From positions 7,745,244-7,809,243 of the forward strand of contig JAQFVV010012418.1 in NCBI GenBank assembly GCA_028023455.1: 64,000 nucleotides of DNA, written 5' to 3'. This document shows, in pieces, positions 1-14,402 of the stretch. Position numbers and translations under genes: made by a program. The notes below the pieces were generated by a model, which was given only the letters and a program-made list of their open reading frames with translations, did no database searches and was not told where the DNA came from. The DNA comes from Epiperipatus broadwayi. Its lineage: Eukaryota > Onychophora > Udeonychophora > Euonychophora > Peripatidae. Within the stretch, counting starts at the first letter, position 1; every line of letters starts with the position of its first letter.

Positions 1-2330
1 AACATGAAGACATCTAAATTACAGTAATTATCGTTAATAATTTTACAAATATATTTTTTTTAATTTTTTTTATAATTAATGGATATTTGGATCAATGGAT
101 TATTTTACAAATTAAATAAATTATTAATCATTTTGTTTAACAGTTAATTAATATTCATTTATTTCAGGTTTGTAAAAGTTATTTTTATTATTATTATTTT
201 TGTCTTAATTTAATTGTAAAAGTCAGAATGATTTTTTTTAAAAGAAAAGATTTCTTGCATATGTAATGAGCTTAAGTGCAAAAGGTGGAGTTACCCTTTT
301 TTGAGTGCAGATGACCTTTTGATGGGGGGGGGATATCTATTTAACAAATAGTATTCATTAAAAATTGCTCATGATTGATGTAATTGCAGCCAGTATATTA
401 TTCTTCTCTGCTATAACAAGTACATATCTCTTCCATAAGTCAAATTGGTTTTAGAAAAGCTTTAAAGTAAACTTCAAGAAAAGCCATAGGAAATTGTAGT
501 ACGAAAAAAAAGTCTTCAATTAACATGCAAGGCTAAAAATATAAGAAGGTATATCAGTTTTTCATTTCTTTACTTCATTTAAATGTTTGAATTAATCATC
601 TTTTGCTTATTACTATTTTTGAAATGTATATCTATAATATTACGCTTGCATTACTTTATTTATTTATCATTAAGAAGGAAGATAGAATGCATGAACTTTA
701 TAATCATATAACTAATCTACGTGTATCTTATAATATCTTCTGGAAATGTGTGCAGAACATTTTTACAGAATTTATTTTAATTTTTCAATATATATTATAT
801 CTTGCTTTTACAAAAGTTACATTAAAATTAAAGGATATGTGTATTTTGATATATTATGCCATACTTAAATTCATTACGGATGAATGACTTTAATTATTTA
901 TTGAGAATTCCTAAAATAATATGTGCTTTTATGAAAGAAATAAAATTTGAATTATCCCAGATAATTAAAGGATACTACTTATTAAATATGTACTTAAATT
1001 GGATGGAAGGATGGGAATGTGGTATATTTCTGTTCTCTTCGATATGGATGCATTATAAAATAAATTATTATTAATTGTGGAATTACCAACGTATTATGAT
1101 ATATTAATTTCCCAATGTTTAAAAATAACTATATGTATGTTAGCTTATAAAATGTCAGAAAAACAAATGCTATTTAAGAAATTTATTAAGAACAATTGCT
1201 TATTTAATTTAAAAACTACTACGGAGTGAATTAAATAATTGTTGTACAACTGTAGCTGAAAATGTCTTTCATATTTCCGTCATGATAAAGATTGACTACT
1301 TACTATGGTGTAGTAAGCTCAATTAGTTAAACTAAGAACATTTGAGATACTAGATCAAAATTTAAATTATGATTATTATTTTTTTTTTTTTTTGCCCTAC
1401 AGAAATTCATTTTATGTTTCATATTCTTAATAAACATGAATTTAGTTTGGAAATCTATTTCCATGTCATTTAATAAACTTGGAGGAGGACTTTGCAAGTG
1501 AACTTTTTATTTTAAGTCAAAGAGCAAATGACTTTTGTTTCTTTATTTTTTTTTATTACTTGTCATCATCAATGTATATGATAGGCAGATAGGCATATTT
1601 ATTATTATGTTTTGCTTATAATTTTGTGCTATTATAAACTTCTAGATCGTCTCGGAATGCGTATTCACAAATTGTGAATACGCTGGTAATATTTGATTTT
1701 ATTCAAATATGTTTTATGTTTCTTTTAAGAAGGTAAAGGGAAGAAATATGTTTCTTTTTTCTCTTTCATTATATTGGTAAACAGAGGTGTATACTATTTT
1801 GTATATTTTCTTATCTCAAAGTGAGAGTTATGGCTTCTAAATCAACAAACATATATAATAGAAATAGTCGGATAGAGATGGTAAAGAAATCTCATTGGCA
1901 ATATTTATGACTATTAAATTTTAAAAATAGCTTAAGGTTATTCGGAATTATAAGTTATATTTTAATGTATTATTTAATTACCGTGTTGCTTGCATAGTAT
2001 ATAACTTAGAATTATTTTTTTTATATTCTTATTTACGCATGTGTGTGTTTTGCGCAATTATTACATTTGCTTAATAGAGATATCAATTTATAGATATTTT
2101 ATGTATAAATTTTGGATGTTGTTGTAGTCTAGAGAACTGAAGGAATTTGTAGGTTATCTGTATGTATTTATCTGCCAGCATATATGTAATGTTAGATATG
2201 TAGAAGAGCTTTTGGGAATGGAAATTACTCTGAATGCGTTCTATGTTTGTAGGGATAAGAGATTTTGCCTATATAGTATATTTTAATAATTTTTCCATGA
2301 GTAGAGCCTATTTTATATTGTATGCGCATT
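1..2330. other. AT-rich non-coding DNA
   Basis: Highly AT-rich sequence with poly(T) and poly(A) runs. The longest open frames (94 and 72 codons near 603-1074) are rich in Ile, Leu, Tyr and Asn, as expected of chance reading through AT-rich DNA. They show no motif or splice-site context. No gene is supported. A nine-G run sits at 324-332. Confidence 0.7.
1659..1683. repeat. short perfect inverted repeat
   Basis: Ten-base arms GCGTATTCAC and GTGAATACGC flank a 5-base AAATT centre. It can form a small stem-loop but has no associated gene. It may be a chance palindrome or a protein-binding site. Confidence 0.5.
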
Positions 2331-2547
2331 ATGAAATGATAGTTTTGAAGTTGAATGATGTTTTCTTATGGTCCTGGTGAATGAGGAAAAGTCCTACACC
2401 AATAGTATATTTCACAATTAGATGAGTTATTGTTGAAGTATGAAATGATATTTATGAAGTTAAATGATGTTTTCTTATAATCCTGGTGATGAGGAAAAGT
2501 CCCACACCAATAGTATATTTCAGAATTAGATGAGTTTTTGTCAAAGT
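2331..2547. repeat. tandem duplication, unit about 109 bp
   Basis: Two adjacent copies (2331-2439 and 2440-2547) both begin ATGAAATGAT, share a GAGGAAAAGTCC segment and the segment CACCAATAGTATATTTCA, and differ by scattered substitutions and small indels. No coding signal; a local duplication in non-coding DNA. Confidence 0.85.
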
Positions 2548-4689
2548 GTTAAGCAAAGAGTTTATTTGCTCCTCATGTTAATTTCCCTTGGAACATTTAG
2601 TTTGTATAATCGTGAAAATATAGCTCTATGTTATTTAGTATGTGGCCAGATAAATAGTTAAATTAAATTCTTGATATAATATTGGTGTCTTATTTTGTTG
2701 GTTGGTTTACGACATTGACCGAAATGAAGTAATTGTTTAATATTTCCTCAATGAATTGATAATGTGTAGAAAAGATTGTTTTTTATTATTGTTACTTAAG
2801 ATGTGACACACACGCATAATATAAACAATATCGCGGATATAAAAGTATAATGTTATTGAAATTAAAACAGGAAATAAACGCTTTAAAATATGTTATATTC
2901 ATTTAACATAAAGTTATAAATCATCAATCATAAGAAAGGATAAGATTTTATTGCTATGCGTGAAGAATGTATGTAATTAAAAATGATTATTTAATTAGTT
3001 TTAGAAAGTTGCTTTGTTGATGGCCAAATATGTTAATTTGATTTTTTTTTCATTAATTGATAGTAAATCCTCTCAAAATATTTATTGTACCAATAATACG
3101 ATACATTATTTAGTTAATGTTATGTTTAGATGAAACGCTTAAGCAAAACAGGTATGCAAAGTCAGAATATTTAAGTTTTGTTTGTTAATTTTGCTTTCAA
3201 AAAGATATGAATAAATAGTGTATTATAATAGGAATAATCCCAAACTGATGTCCAAAGATTTATTTGAGAATTAAAATTGAAATAATTACGTTAAATTAAA
3301 TTTTCAGTGTAATAAATGATTTGTTTATTCATTAAAAAACTGTGTCTTGAGTTATTCTTGTATACATTCGTATACTAATTTCCACATCTCCACATTTCAT
3401 ACATCTATTATATAATAAATATATTGTTTTACAGCTATGATATCAAATATGCTGGTGTCTGATAATATTGTTTCCTCAATCCAAACATTATAAGAAAAAA
3501 ATGCCAGAAAGGTTGCCTAGTTAATGTATTGGTTAGATGATGATGTGAGATTAAAATATACCCTATTTCTGTCATTATCTAATTGCTAAACACAGTAAAA
3601 CATTTAGTCAATTTATCTCATTACAGTTTATTATAAGTTAGAATTATAAATTATGGGCCAATGTATTTTCTTTAATTCAACTGTGTTTTAAATTACCTGA
3701 GATTTTATTGTATATTCCTTGATCAGCATTAAGGTAGCTGTTTAGATGATGATATGCCAAGTCATAGAATTGTTTAGTGATATATTTATATCAAGCTGGT
3801 ATATGTTATACTTGGATGGTGGAAGAAATTAAGTTGAAAGGATATTTTAATAGTCTGTACAAATAAACATTGTTATTCTTTATCATGCAGTTAATTAACA
3901 AAAGAATTTATATTTTATTTAATGTTTTATAATATTTCTTCCTTTATTTATTTATAGTTATATATTTTATGAACTTCCTATAACCTCCCCCTGAGCTGAG
4001 CTGAATGTAGACATAGGTAAAGAGTCTCAGTAATAATTTTATATCAGATATGTTGTTATATATTGTTCTATTCATTAATAGAACTGGCACCCTGGGCATT
4101 TACTCATATAATGTATATGAATGGTGTTGTGAGCGTAGGTTATAATATATTATAACATTACTTATATATTTTGTAATATCTCATACTTTAATAATATTTT
4201 ATTTTAATATAAAATTTTATATTTTGTTTATTTGAAAATCCATACCCAAGTCCAGATACCCCAACCCATTACAGTATATATTACTAGATGTTCAGTTTTT
4301 TTTTAAAGAATTTAGAATTTTTAAATATAATGAAATATAAATAATGTTATGGCATTTTTTAAAATAGAAACATCATTTATTATAATGGTGAAAATACTAT
4401 TGCAAGTTAAACAAAAAACAAATACATTTATAGCTAAATTATTAATAACTCTTGAGCAATTAAGTTAAACCACAACATTGCTTACATTTTTATAATGTTC
4501 CATTTTATAACATGTTATGCATAAATCAAATTAATGTACAGATTTCATTAAACTAATATCTAAATATATATGGTGTTATTTCATTCTTTTCGTAACTTTT
4601 TGACATTTAATTAACACATCTTATAAGTTTAAAATATTTGTTAAATTTATATGGTATTTACTGTATGTAAATTAAACGAATTTTTATTC
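2548..4689. other. AT-rich non-coding DNA
   Basis: No open frame with protein-like composition and no repeat family recognised. Short C-richer islands near 3984-4010 and 4240-4270 may be repeat remnants. Confidence 0.6.
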
Positions 4690-5760
4690 TCAATATCAGC
4701 AGCAGAAACCATTTACATATAGAATACATTCATCCATTATTCTGTTTATCTGATATTTTGTGATACTGTTTTTTAACTTCTGCAGAAGTTTTTTCTTTCT
4801 GAATGACTTTCTCTCCATTGCGCTTTACCCTCAACCATATCTTTCCAATAAGAACAATCAATGCTGCAATTCCTTAAAATATCGTTTGAAATCATTTTAT
4901 AATATAAATGAATTCTGAATCTTACACAAAAATTATTCTTAAGTTCATTATAAAATATTTTTAAAAGTCTTTCATCATTTGTTTCACCCCTCCAGTTAAA
5001 CAAAGATATGAGTTTGTAATAGTAAAATTTATAATAACCAGAAAATTAGAAAAGTGTTGATTGGTGTTATAATGTCATGATCAAGGCAAATATTTTTAGA
5101 ATTTTATGTAGCATCCTTAAATGTAATTTTTCTAATATATTTATGCAACATCCATAAGAAGTAAATTAGATAAAATAACAATTCCATCTATAACTGATTC
5201 AGTCGTAGATAGTTATATCATTTTGATAAAATGTCTTACTTTAAAATTTGTTAAAATAGTGGTACATTGGAGTCTGTGCTGCCCGTCAACATCTAAGTCC
5301 ATCTTTCTACTTAAAAAACTCACTAGATATTTGAATTGAATCACATTCTGGAGTTAATAACTATCCAAGCTAATACTCGGTGAAGATTTTTTTCCCCCAT
5401 TACTGATTCTCAAAGAACTAGTTTTTAATTTTAATTTAATTATTAAACCAAAGTTTTTTTATGTTCTGCAAATGATTTTTTGAATAGGCAAGGATAGTAT
5501 AGTCATCAGCATATTGTAAATTAAGAAGATAAAATTCTTGTCTTTGCTTTTAATCTAAAAATTCCATCACCAACCTGTACTATATTTTGATTTCTGATTC
5601 GTGAAACCGCCTATAAATAGTTCCAAAGATCACTATCATAAATTTTCCAATCTCATATAATGATTTCTTTTGCTCCATTATGTGGAAGCTGTAAAGTATA
5701 AATAAACTTTTGTAAACAACTAAGTAATTTTAAATATCTGACTAAATCAATAAATTCACT
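4690..5760 (-). pseudogene. degraded non-LTR reverse transcriptase remnant
   Basis: Read on the minus strand, a frame around 5480-5560 gives LLNLQYADDYTILA, with the YADD catalytic box of reverse transcriptase at 5502-5513 preceded by the usual hydrophobic NL.Y context. Further downstream on the same strand a 76-codon frame (5003-4773) has protein-like composition (..YWKDMVEGKAQWRE..), reminiscent of the C-terminal tail of RTE/BovB-type LINE proteins. That second link is weak. The frames between are broken by many stops and shifts. No endonuclease or 3' tail could be found, so the limits are approximate. An old LINE fragment is the best reading; the clade is not secure. Confidence 0.5.
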
Positions 5761-8700
5761 AAGTGAATCATTCTTTTATTCTAAACACTTTTTTTGCATT
5801 TACTTGGCAAAAAAACTATTCAATAAAATCTTTGACATTATCTTTACTGTTGTAATTAACAATGATATTTTACAAAAAAAGTTTCAGTCTTTTAAGTCTT
5901 CTTCATTTATAATAACTAACTGGAACAATAGAAAATCCTTAAATTCAGGTGCACAACTTCAAGGTTTTAAAACTTCTCTGGGATCTCATCAGGACTGCAT
6001 TTTTTTCTGGTTTTAAGATTACAAAGAATTGGTTTAACCTCACTAATCAGTATATCTTTGTCCAAATATATGTAAGTGAATTAAAGTGATATAACATTAA
6101 AAGTAATGATTTTTATATCATATTTCCAACAATAATCGAAATACTTCATTCAGCTGTTCAAAATATTATTGTCATTATGTAGGTAATGTATTGATAGATA
6201 TGAGATTATGCTATTGTTTTTCATGTCCATATGTTACTTTTAATACTTCAAAGTATGATCTGAAGTGACTATGACCAATGACTGTCTGTATCTTCTTCAG
6301 AGTTAGGCCTTTTTGTTAGTCACTGAACTTCTGTTTTTAATTTATTAATACCAAACACCTCCCACATTAAAATTTAAAGATTTTTAATGGCATTTTCAGT
6401 CATATTTGCAACATCTTATTTCTACAATTAAACCTTTATTCTATATCACATTTTGATAATTATTACATTATTTATTACAAATATAAGTTTACAAATGAAA
6501 GACATTCTAAAAGATAATATATAAATTTCACAAAATAGAAAAATAAAATACTCCGGTGAATAAGTAGTGGAAACAGTGCCTTTTTTGTATTGGATTGTAA
6601 CCTTTGCTGATTTATAAAAATTATTGAATGAAATATTTTTTATTTGAATTTTATTTATAAAATTGAATTGCATTTTTGATTAGACATCAAAGGCAATGAA
6701 AGTCTTTTAAAATTTTAAATTGCATTCATTATTAAAATATTTCAAAAAAATTTCTGTACCTGCATTTATGAAAGGGTGAGAATCAACCTAACTTCCACTT
6801 TACTATAGTTACAGTTTCAATGACTTGTCTTCCTAAAAACAAGCATTTTTAAATAAAACATAATTGTAATCACTAATTTTTTTAGTTTAAAACAAGTATT
6901 TTACAAATATGTTGCATAAATAAGCATAAATATGTAAATAAAATATTGAAAATTACAATTTTGTTTCCAAAATAACAAAAGAAAAAAGCTTACTGTTGAA
7001 GCTTGAGAATGTGAATGGCATTCTTGATGTCTTTGTATTATAGTACAAATAATCAGTAGCATTTTGGCTTCTTTTGAATTTGGAAATGTGCATGATATTT
7101 GTAAGATATGTACTATACTGACCTCTTCAGATTTTTTCAACTAATAATTTTAGTTTTCATTTCTGCTGTTAAATAAATGCAAACAAAAATATACATTATA
7201 GATGACAAAATTGTGAAACAAAACCAAGACATTATTGGCACTATCAAAGAGCCTCAGAATGCACAGAACATTATATTGATTATGAAGCTACAGATTCAAT
7301 TTTTTAGCCATTTTTTGTTTTAATCAAGTCACTAATATTAAAATAATTATCAGAAAGCCAGTCATAATTCGTCTTTTTAGTGAACCCAAGAAAAGATTTA
7401 AGTATTCTATAATACAATTTTTAAGAAAATTTTATGCCTGATAACATTGTAGATCTGAAAGTCCAAATTAATAAACAAGTTTAGTATTTAATAGCTGTTG
7501 AAATTTAACAACTGCTAAAGCATGAACATAAAAATTCTTTTTTTAATGTATATGTCATTTTAATATTGGAGCATATTGCATTTTATTTAATTATTAACAC
7601 ATTTTTTCAAAGCATAGGCCACTTTTTTTTTCCAAATTATAAAATTGCAGACAATGTGCAACCATCTTTTAATTTGTCTCATATAGGTGCAGCACAACAG
7701 ATTATGATATAACTATAAATATATGTATTTATTCCAAAATCTTTCAGATCTTATATAGAAAAATATCTGCAGCATTAAACATTTTTTTATATTTCAAATA
7801 TCACATCAATCTTTAAAGTTCTGAGATTAAGTATTTTTGCATTGCAAAACTTGTTATATTTGTTAATCTTTGAAAGAGCTTCTTTGCAGAAAGCAGAAAG
7901 ACGTGATCAGCATTTTCACTGAATTGGGTAGAGTTGTTCCAGTCATTTACAATTCCAATGCCTATTTTGAGGGCCTAATCTTCCTGTTTTATTTTAGTAA
8001 ACAGAGGATTTGATCATATTCTGTCATTTTTAATAAAATTACTCAGTTACTATGTGACGCCATTCTTCAGAATATAAGGGTGATTCACTTTTTCTAATAA
8101 TTATCAATTGCTTTATTTGATGTGACTTTGTTATCGTGTTGATTTTATGAGCTAGTATTGGCCGTTTTTTAATGGCACAAATGCCTAGTTTAAGCTCTGA
8201 TTTAAAATGCATAAAACATGTAGAAGAATCTAACAATCATATTGTAATCTGAAACATGATTGTCTAATATGTCTTGAATATAAAATGATAGGGCTAGACA
8301 TAAAATAATAGACCTCATAATGCGGCAGTTACAGCCCAGACAGGCCACTTTCAAGATTGCTGAATTCTAATTTAGCAGTGTCAATCTTGGAATTTCTTTT
8401 AGGTTCATGGGTATATGAAAATAATTATTATTTTAGATGGTCATTCCTTAAGCAATCCAGATAACTATCAACCTTTGATCACTAAATAGTATATACCATT
8501 ATTAGATCCCAAAACGGAATATATGATTATAATGTGATTATCTTCACCATGTGTGAGATGTTGCATAACGTCATTGAATCTGGAGATTACTTTTTATTTT
8601 CTAAATGTAAAGTGACCGATTCCAAAAAATCTGAAAAAAAAAAATAACTGAAAGCCAGAGTATAGGCATATAGTGGAGAAAGTGGGCTTACTAGTTATAA

Positions 8701-11189
8701 TATGATAAAAGAAAGGGTATCAAGGCAATTCTATCTAGTAGAAATAGTTTGGACAAGGAAAGAATGTGTGGTATTAATGTAGTGTATAAACAGAAAATTG
8801 TTAAGAATACGTCGATTTTTTAACAATTTATTATTTTAGACCTAAACATTTACTTATTATATATAAACGGTATATAAATATACACATTTAATGTATAGGG
8901 TATTCGAATACATATGTAGGAAATACAACAATGTAAATATAGCTTTAGGATTTCACACACTTAAATGTTTATGCTGTGAAAACACAGTTTAAATAAAATC
9001 ATCTGTGGAAAGGATTAACTATAGTTGAAACAGAGAATAAGTTATTAGAACAAATTGTATATTTCTTTATCATTAAAACAATTATTTATATTAAGATTTT
9101 ATCTTCTAATTAATAAAACTAGAGTGTTTATTAATAAGTTAAAATATCGAATTTTTTTTTTTAGAAAGAATTTTTAATAGCTTCGCTTTACCAGTTATTG
9201 TCAATTTATTTCAATGCCTACAGTTTTCATTTCCATGGTAACTCATTCGCATATTTTCCACCTAGCTAGCATGAAGGTGTTTTGATTATTTTTACTGTTG
9301 ATTGCAGCTTTCAACTCCCAATAATCTATCTGCGAATTCACGGCAACAGTTGTTGAAATGCTACACAATTTGCTCACTTTGAACTCTGGCAGAGTTTTTA
9401 TTTCTTTGCACTTTAAAATTTAAATCACTTTTAACCCTTACTAAACTTAGTATGAAGCACAAAAAGTGATATTTTTATTTAGTAAAGAAAAAGGAAATTT
9501 ATTTAATACTGTTTATGATATATGTTTATTAAATGATAAGTAAAACTTAACATTCTTGTAATCTTACAGTCTTAAATGTGTGTATATGTTTGCAAATTTG
9601 TACAACATTGGACTTTATTATCATTAGAATATAGCAAAATATGTTTTCCCGTGCATCTATCTCACAGCTGTTTTTAAGCTTATCTACTCCTTTAACATTT
9701 AAACCCTCATAAATCTTCTTTTTAAGATCACAAGTCAATTTTTTTCAGCTTTTACCTCTTCTTTCTCTCATCTTCTTTAGATTCTTCCAATATATCCTTC
9801 ATAATCCTTCTGTTTCTAAGATATAATTCAATCCAGTTACTCTTCTACATAATAGTTTTTTTAAAAAATAATCTCTTTCCACTTAGTCTTTAATATTTCA
9901 ACTTTGCAATTTCAATTTTTATTTATTTATTTTCTTTCACAAATCCCCTCTTCAAAAGCTTTGGTCTTATCATATTCTTTTTTTTTTTTTAACTGAATAA
10001 AAATATTTTTACGACTTGTAAACTGAGAATTCGACGATAATCGTTAGAGAGCTTATTTTTGTTTTCTTAGTGTTTAACTAAGTATTTTATTATAATTATT
10101 ATTAATATTGCTGATAGAGAAGAAATAACTTCAATGCTAAACATTCATAAATCAGTGACTGGTTTAAGAAATTTTGAAGACATTAAAGCTGTATACTTTC
10201 AATGTGATACAGAAGGATTACTCTATTCTCATGAATTTTAACATCTGATAGTAATTCTAAATCAAGTACTCAAAAAACCAGCACTGATTCTGTTTCCATA
10301 AGAATATTACATTAAAATAAGACACAATTTCCTTTTTACTCAATCATAGTTACTGATATTGACCAAATTTCAAATCCAAAAAATAATGAATATGAATCAT
10401 TTAAAATATGGTAATTATTTTTTTTAATCTAATATTAGTGGCAAAAAGACTACTATTAAATTTTTGTCTGGCTATGAAACTATTATATATACTTATTACT
10501 GAACTTTTTCAAGAGATATTCTGTGTGAAACATTATGAAAATCAAACTGTAACAATCTTGAATTTCTGATTTACCTTAATAATGATTAAGACAACTTTTT
10601 AATATAACAAAAATACTATATATATTTATGATTGCTTTTAGTATTTATTGAACACATCTTGGAATAAATTTAATGTGCTATATTTTCTTTATGGTCTTAA
10701 GATATCAGAAATAAAAGTAGTTTGAGTTGATTTAAGCAATATCTACAAACTTGTAAGAATTAATATATGTATTAATACAATGCTAAATGACAGACACAAA
10801 ACTAATGATTTTTGCATTGAAGATTAACCTGTCATTTCTGATGATTAAATGTCATATGACCACCAGATGGCAGTTTATTCAATTTTTTTAATTAATCCTA
10901 AATACAAGTATATTTGAATTAAGCAAGTTTTTGTCTATCAGAAGTGTAAATTTTAAGCAATGAATAGATATAAAATGTCAATATTTAATTTTATATATTT
11001 CTATTTTAATAATATTTTAATGTACAATATGAATGAAATATTCTAGCATTTTGTAATTCTAAATATGAGTTTCTATATTTCTGTACTCACAAGTAATGTC
11101 AAATTGCCACTAACCATAATTAGCATTAGAACTCAAAAGAAGATCTTTCATTAGAAAACTTAACATGGTAATCTTAAAAAGATTAGCAT
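5761..11189. other. AT-rich non-coding DNA
   Basis: No gene recognised. Slightly more GC-balanced stretches occur near 7900-8350 and 9180-9420. A few short minus-strand frames (for example 8236-8039 and 9738-9547) have protein-like composition but carry no motif I can name. They could be decayed repeats. Confidence 0.55.
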
Positions 11190-11825
11190 TGATCAGATAT
11201 GTGATAGGATATTTTCCAAAACTTTTTATAGCAGTTTTATAAGAAGTGTTTTGAAAACTAAAATGGGAAGCTAAGGGAATAAAAATGCATGAAGATTATT
11301 TAAGTCATCTATATTTTGCAGATGATGTTTTTTTCTCCCAAAAATACTTCAAAGCATCAGAAAATATTGCCACAATTATTAGATGACATTGAGAAAGTAA
11401 GACTAAAAGTAAATGTTAAAATGAATACTGTTTTATAAAATTTCTCAGAAGAATATAAAGATTGATGACCATGAAGTAAAAAAAATTAACAAGTACAAAT
11501 ATTTTGATAGATTATTAATAAAGATTTAAACATATTAAAGGATTAACAATAGAATTAAATTTGGATGGAGTGCTTATAATAGAAACAACTTAATAGTGTT
11601 TGAAAATGAAAGTTTTTAGTAGATATATTTTAACAGTTTTTACTTATGAATCTGAGACATAGGCAGTTAATTGAAGAGCATGAGATGGATGGATGAAATA
11701 AGAAAATGTGCAGGGGTGTTGTGGAGAAGAGAAGCTAAAGATCGGAGAAGATGGATTAAACTTGGAGAGACCTTCATCCTGCAGTGGATTGATAATGGTT
11801 GATGATGATGATGATGATGATGATA
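11190..11825 (+). mobile_element. RTE-type LINE, 5'-truncated and internally deleted
   Basis: The plus strand encodes broken reverse-transcriptase peptides. A frame around 11250-11330 gives KLKWEAKGIKMHEDYLSHLY followed by FADDV, with the FADD catalytic box at 11315-11326. Near 11680-11790 it gives SMRWMDEIRKCAGVLWRREA, then the WIKLGETFILQW tail. This C-terminal signature matches the larger RTE copy at 20.4-23.4 kb. Between the Gly-Ser-Glu-Thr region and the RWMDEI block, the segment carrying the WAGHIARRD-like motif is missing, so the copy has an internal deletion. It ends in a (TGA)n run, as RTE elements often do. Stops and shifts make it non-functional. Confidence 0.82.
11800..11825 (+). 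repeat. (TGA)n tail of RTE copy
   Basis: About eight TGA units directly follow the RTE terminal codons. RTE-clade LINEs characteristically end in short tandem repeats instead of poly(A), so this fits the 3' boundary of the element. Confidence 0.75.
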
Positions 11826-11839
11826 GAAACTTGTCTACT

Positions 11840-12150
11840 TAATAAAATATAAGCTGTAACAAGAAAGGACCAAAAGCAAAATACATATAGTTAACATTAA
11901 AGGAAAAATTATGAAACTGAAATGAAACTGGGATAGGAATTTTACTAGAAGAGATATTAGATGAACAGCTGAAGCCTTAAATTGGATCTAAGAGATTGTA
12001 GAAGATTTAGAACGATACTTCATGTGAGATTTCTGGATGAAGTAAAGAAATTTGTTAATGTGATATGGAGAGGCTATGAATCGGAGAAATTAGATTAAAG
12101 TTGAAGAAACTTTCATCCTGCAGTGTATCGATAATCGTTAAAAATGATGT
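11840..12150 (+). mobile_element. second RTE 3' fragment
   Basis: Directly downstream of the first copy, the plus strand again encodes the RTE C-terminal region: degraded frames give FTRRDIR, then TAEALNWI, and a final WI/VEETFILQ-like block near 12090-12125. The sequence then runs into CATCCTGCAGTGTATCGATAATCG, matching the 3' ends at 11770-11800 and 23325-23355. Unlike the first copy it keeps the ARRD segment. It is old, with many stops. The two fragments may be separate insertions or an insertion plus a partial duplication. Confidence 0.7.
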
Positions 12151-14402
12151 ATTGTGATGATTATATATATATGTATTTTAATAAAACTATTTTTATGCCG
12201 GTATGTGTATTTATTAAAAAAATGCGTTTCAGTTTTAAAATAGTAAGTAATAAAATGAAATACTTAGTAAGTTGGGTTTCCAAATAGAATAGAATATCCC
12301 AATTAAATACGATTTTTTTGGAAATTTTCCAATCTTTTCATTATACTTTATTCTTGTAATGATTGGCACCTGTTGTAATCTAAATCTTTTCAATGTGTTT
12401 TTTTCTTCCTACTTTTCTTTTAGATTGCACTTATTTTATTACTTTGAAAATAATTTTAATTAAAAGCAGTGATATTTGAAGAATATATAATTATATATAT
12501 ATATATGCTTGTTATTATTTTAAGAATCACATCCAAGGAATTAGCCCAGAGAAAAGTTAAATAAGAAAATAAAAATGCTGGTATTTTTATTTTTTACTGT
12601 TATGTACAAATATTCTTTATAAGTGCATCTATATGTGTATGCCAAATGCTAAACTCTGTCTGTCACCAATTCGGGTTCACAGTTAGAAGATGTAGAATAA
12701 TCTTAAGATATAAAAGTTAATTAATTACCATCTTTTGCTTTGTTAAATACAAAATTGGCTGATAAGAAGCTAGGTAATGTTTTTGCTACTAGCAGAATTT
12801 TCTCTCTGTTTTGAGTGTATCTTTTATTCATTTATTCTATTTTTTTATTTCTATTTGCACTTCCTCCCCCTCTTACTGTTTCCAATCACTTAAATTGATA
12901 TGCTCTGTCAACATGAGTTGTTATGTCATCAGTTATCTTTTTAAACTAACATTGACAATGAAATTGTTTATTTCTGCAACTACATTTTCATTCTTTAATT
13001 ACATTTATTTGCAGTTTCCATTTTTATTTTTATTTTTTGATATGCCACTTTGTGTATTTAAAAAAAATTTTTTTTCAGTATTGAAAACATGTTTAACAGA
13101 CTTGGAGTTCTTGATTAAGGTGTTTTATAAGTCAACAAAATCAATAATGAATCACATAGGAACTTGATCTGAGCTGGGATTTTTATTTTGAAAATGACTG
13201 TCTTTTTTCTCCACAAATATGGAAAAATTTAAAAGAAGTAACTTAAAATCAACTGTCATGCAATCTGATTGAACAATGGTATTAAGGCATGAAGTCTGGA
13301 ATGTTGATGTGGTGACACTTTTATGTCAGTCTTCAAGAAAAATAAAACAGATCAACATAAGGCAACATTTTAAAATAAGAAAGTAGCATAATTCACTTTT
13401 TACATAACTGGTTTTAGTGAAACTTACTAATGTAAAGAAATGAATTTTAATTGAATAAATAACTCTTATTCAGTGATGGAAAGTTGGAAGAGGAGATTGG
13501 GGTGTCAGATGAGAGAATTTTGTTCTGCAAGTTAATGGAGAATAGAGTTGATAATGATATGGATGTATCAAAGTCAGTAAATATTGCATTGAGAACTTGT
13601 TGCCATTTTTGGGAAATTCATATCTTGGTAATTTTACCTTTTATTGCATATTTTGGCAAAGCAATTTGCTGGGTAAAAGGAAACTCAATAATATTGATAC
13701 TTACTTTTGAGATTTAATTTGATATCTTCTATTTTTAAGTTTTCTAATTGTATCATTGAATCATTAATAAAATTAAAAATTGTTTTGCTCAATATCCAGT
13801 CTATTTTATTAGTATTTATGCTATAATGTTAGATTCAGACACTTTAGAAAAAGAAAATGATAATTTTTTCCTTGGATATTATTGTATCAGTCAATAAAAT
13901 ATTTTTTTTTTTTTTTTTTTAGAATCTTTAATTACATATTATCAAAAACAGTAACTTATGATATAAATGTACTTAAAATAATAACCAACTCAAACTTTTA
14001 TCATTGAGTTTTGTTGAATGACTATAGTGAACAAAAAACTTTTGGTAGAAAAATAACTATAAAAAAAATTAACTTTTCAGCACTCAAGTCAATGGAAATC
14101 TATGGATTATGTATAGGTAGAAATCATAATGTAAACCAGTGTTTGGGAAAATCATATATTAGAATGTTTCAATGTTAAAATGGTGGTTGTATAGAAAGTA
14201 AATCTTATTACAAATGCATTGGTAGAAAATTTGATGTTAATTTAATTCTTATATTATTTTTAGTTTGTGAAAAACAACTACTACATGAGCTTGCAAATAA
14301 CTGTTAAACATTAAAGCTGTTTAATCTATATTTTAAGTTATATTATTCATGCTTGAAATTATTTTAAAAAATCTATCTTTGGTTCGTAAAAAAAAAAAAA
14401 CG
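12151..14402. other. AT-rich non-coding DNA
   Basis: No gene supported. A 118-codon frame at 12811-13167 is almost all Phe, Leu, Ser, Ile and Tyr from T-rich sequence and is probably a chance frame. A 77-codon frame at 13484-13717 has no recognisable motif. Poly(T) at about 13903-13920. Confidence 0.6.

Noticed and set aside
12811-13167. 118-codon plus-strand frame, hydrophobic
   Set aside because: Composition (Phe, Ser, Leu, Ile, Tyr) follows from T-rich sequence. It shows no motif, signal or context.
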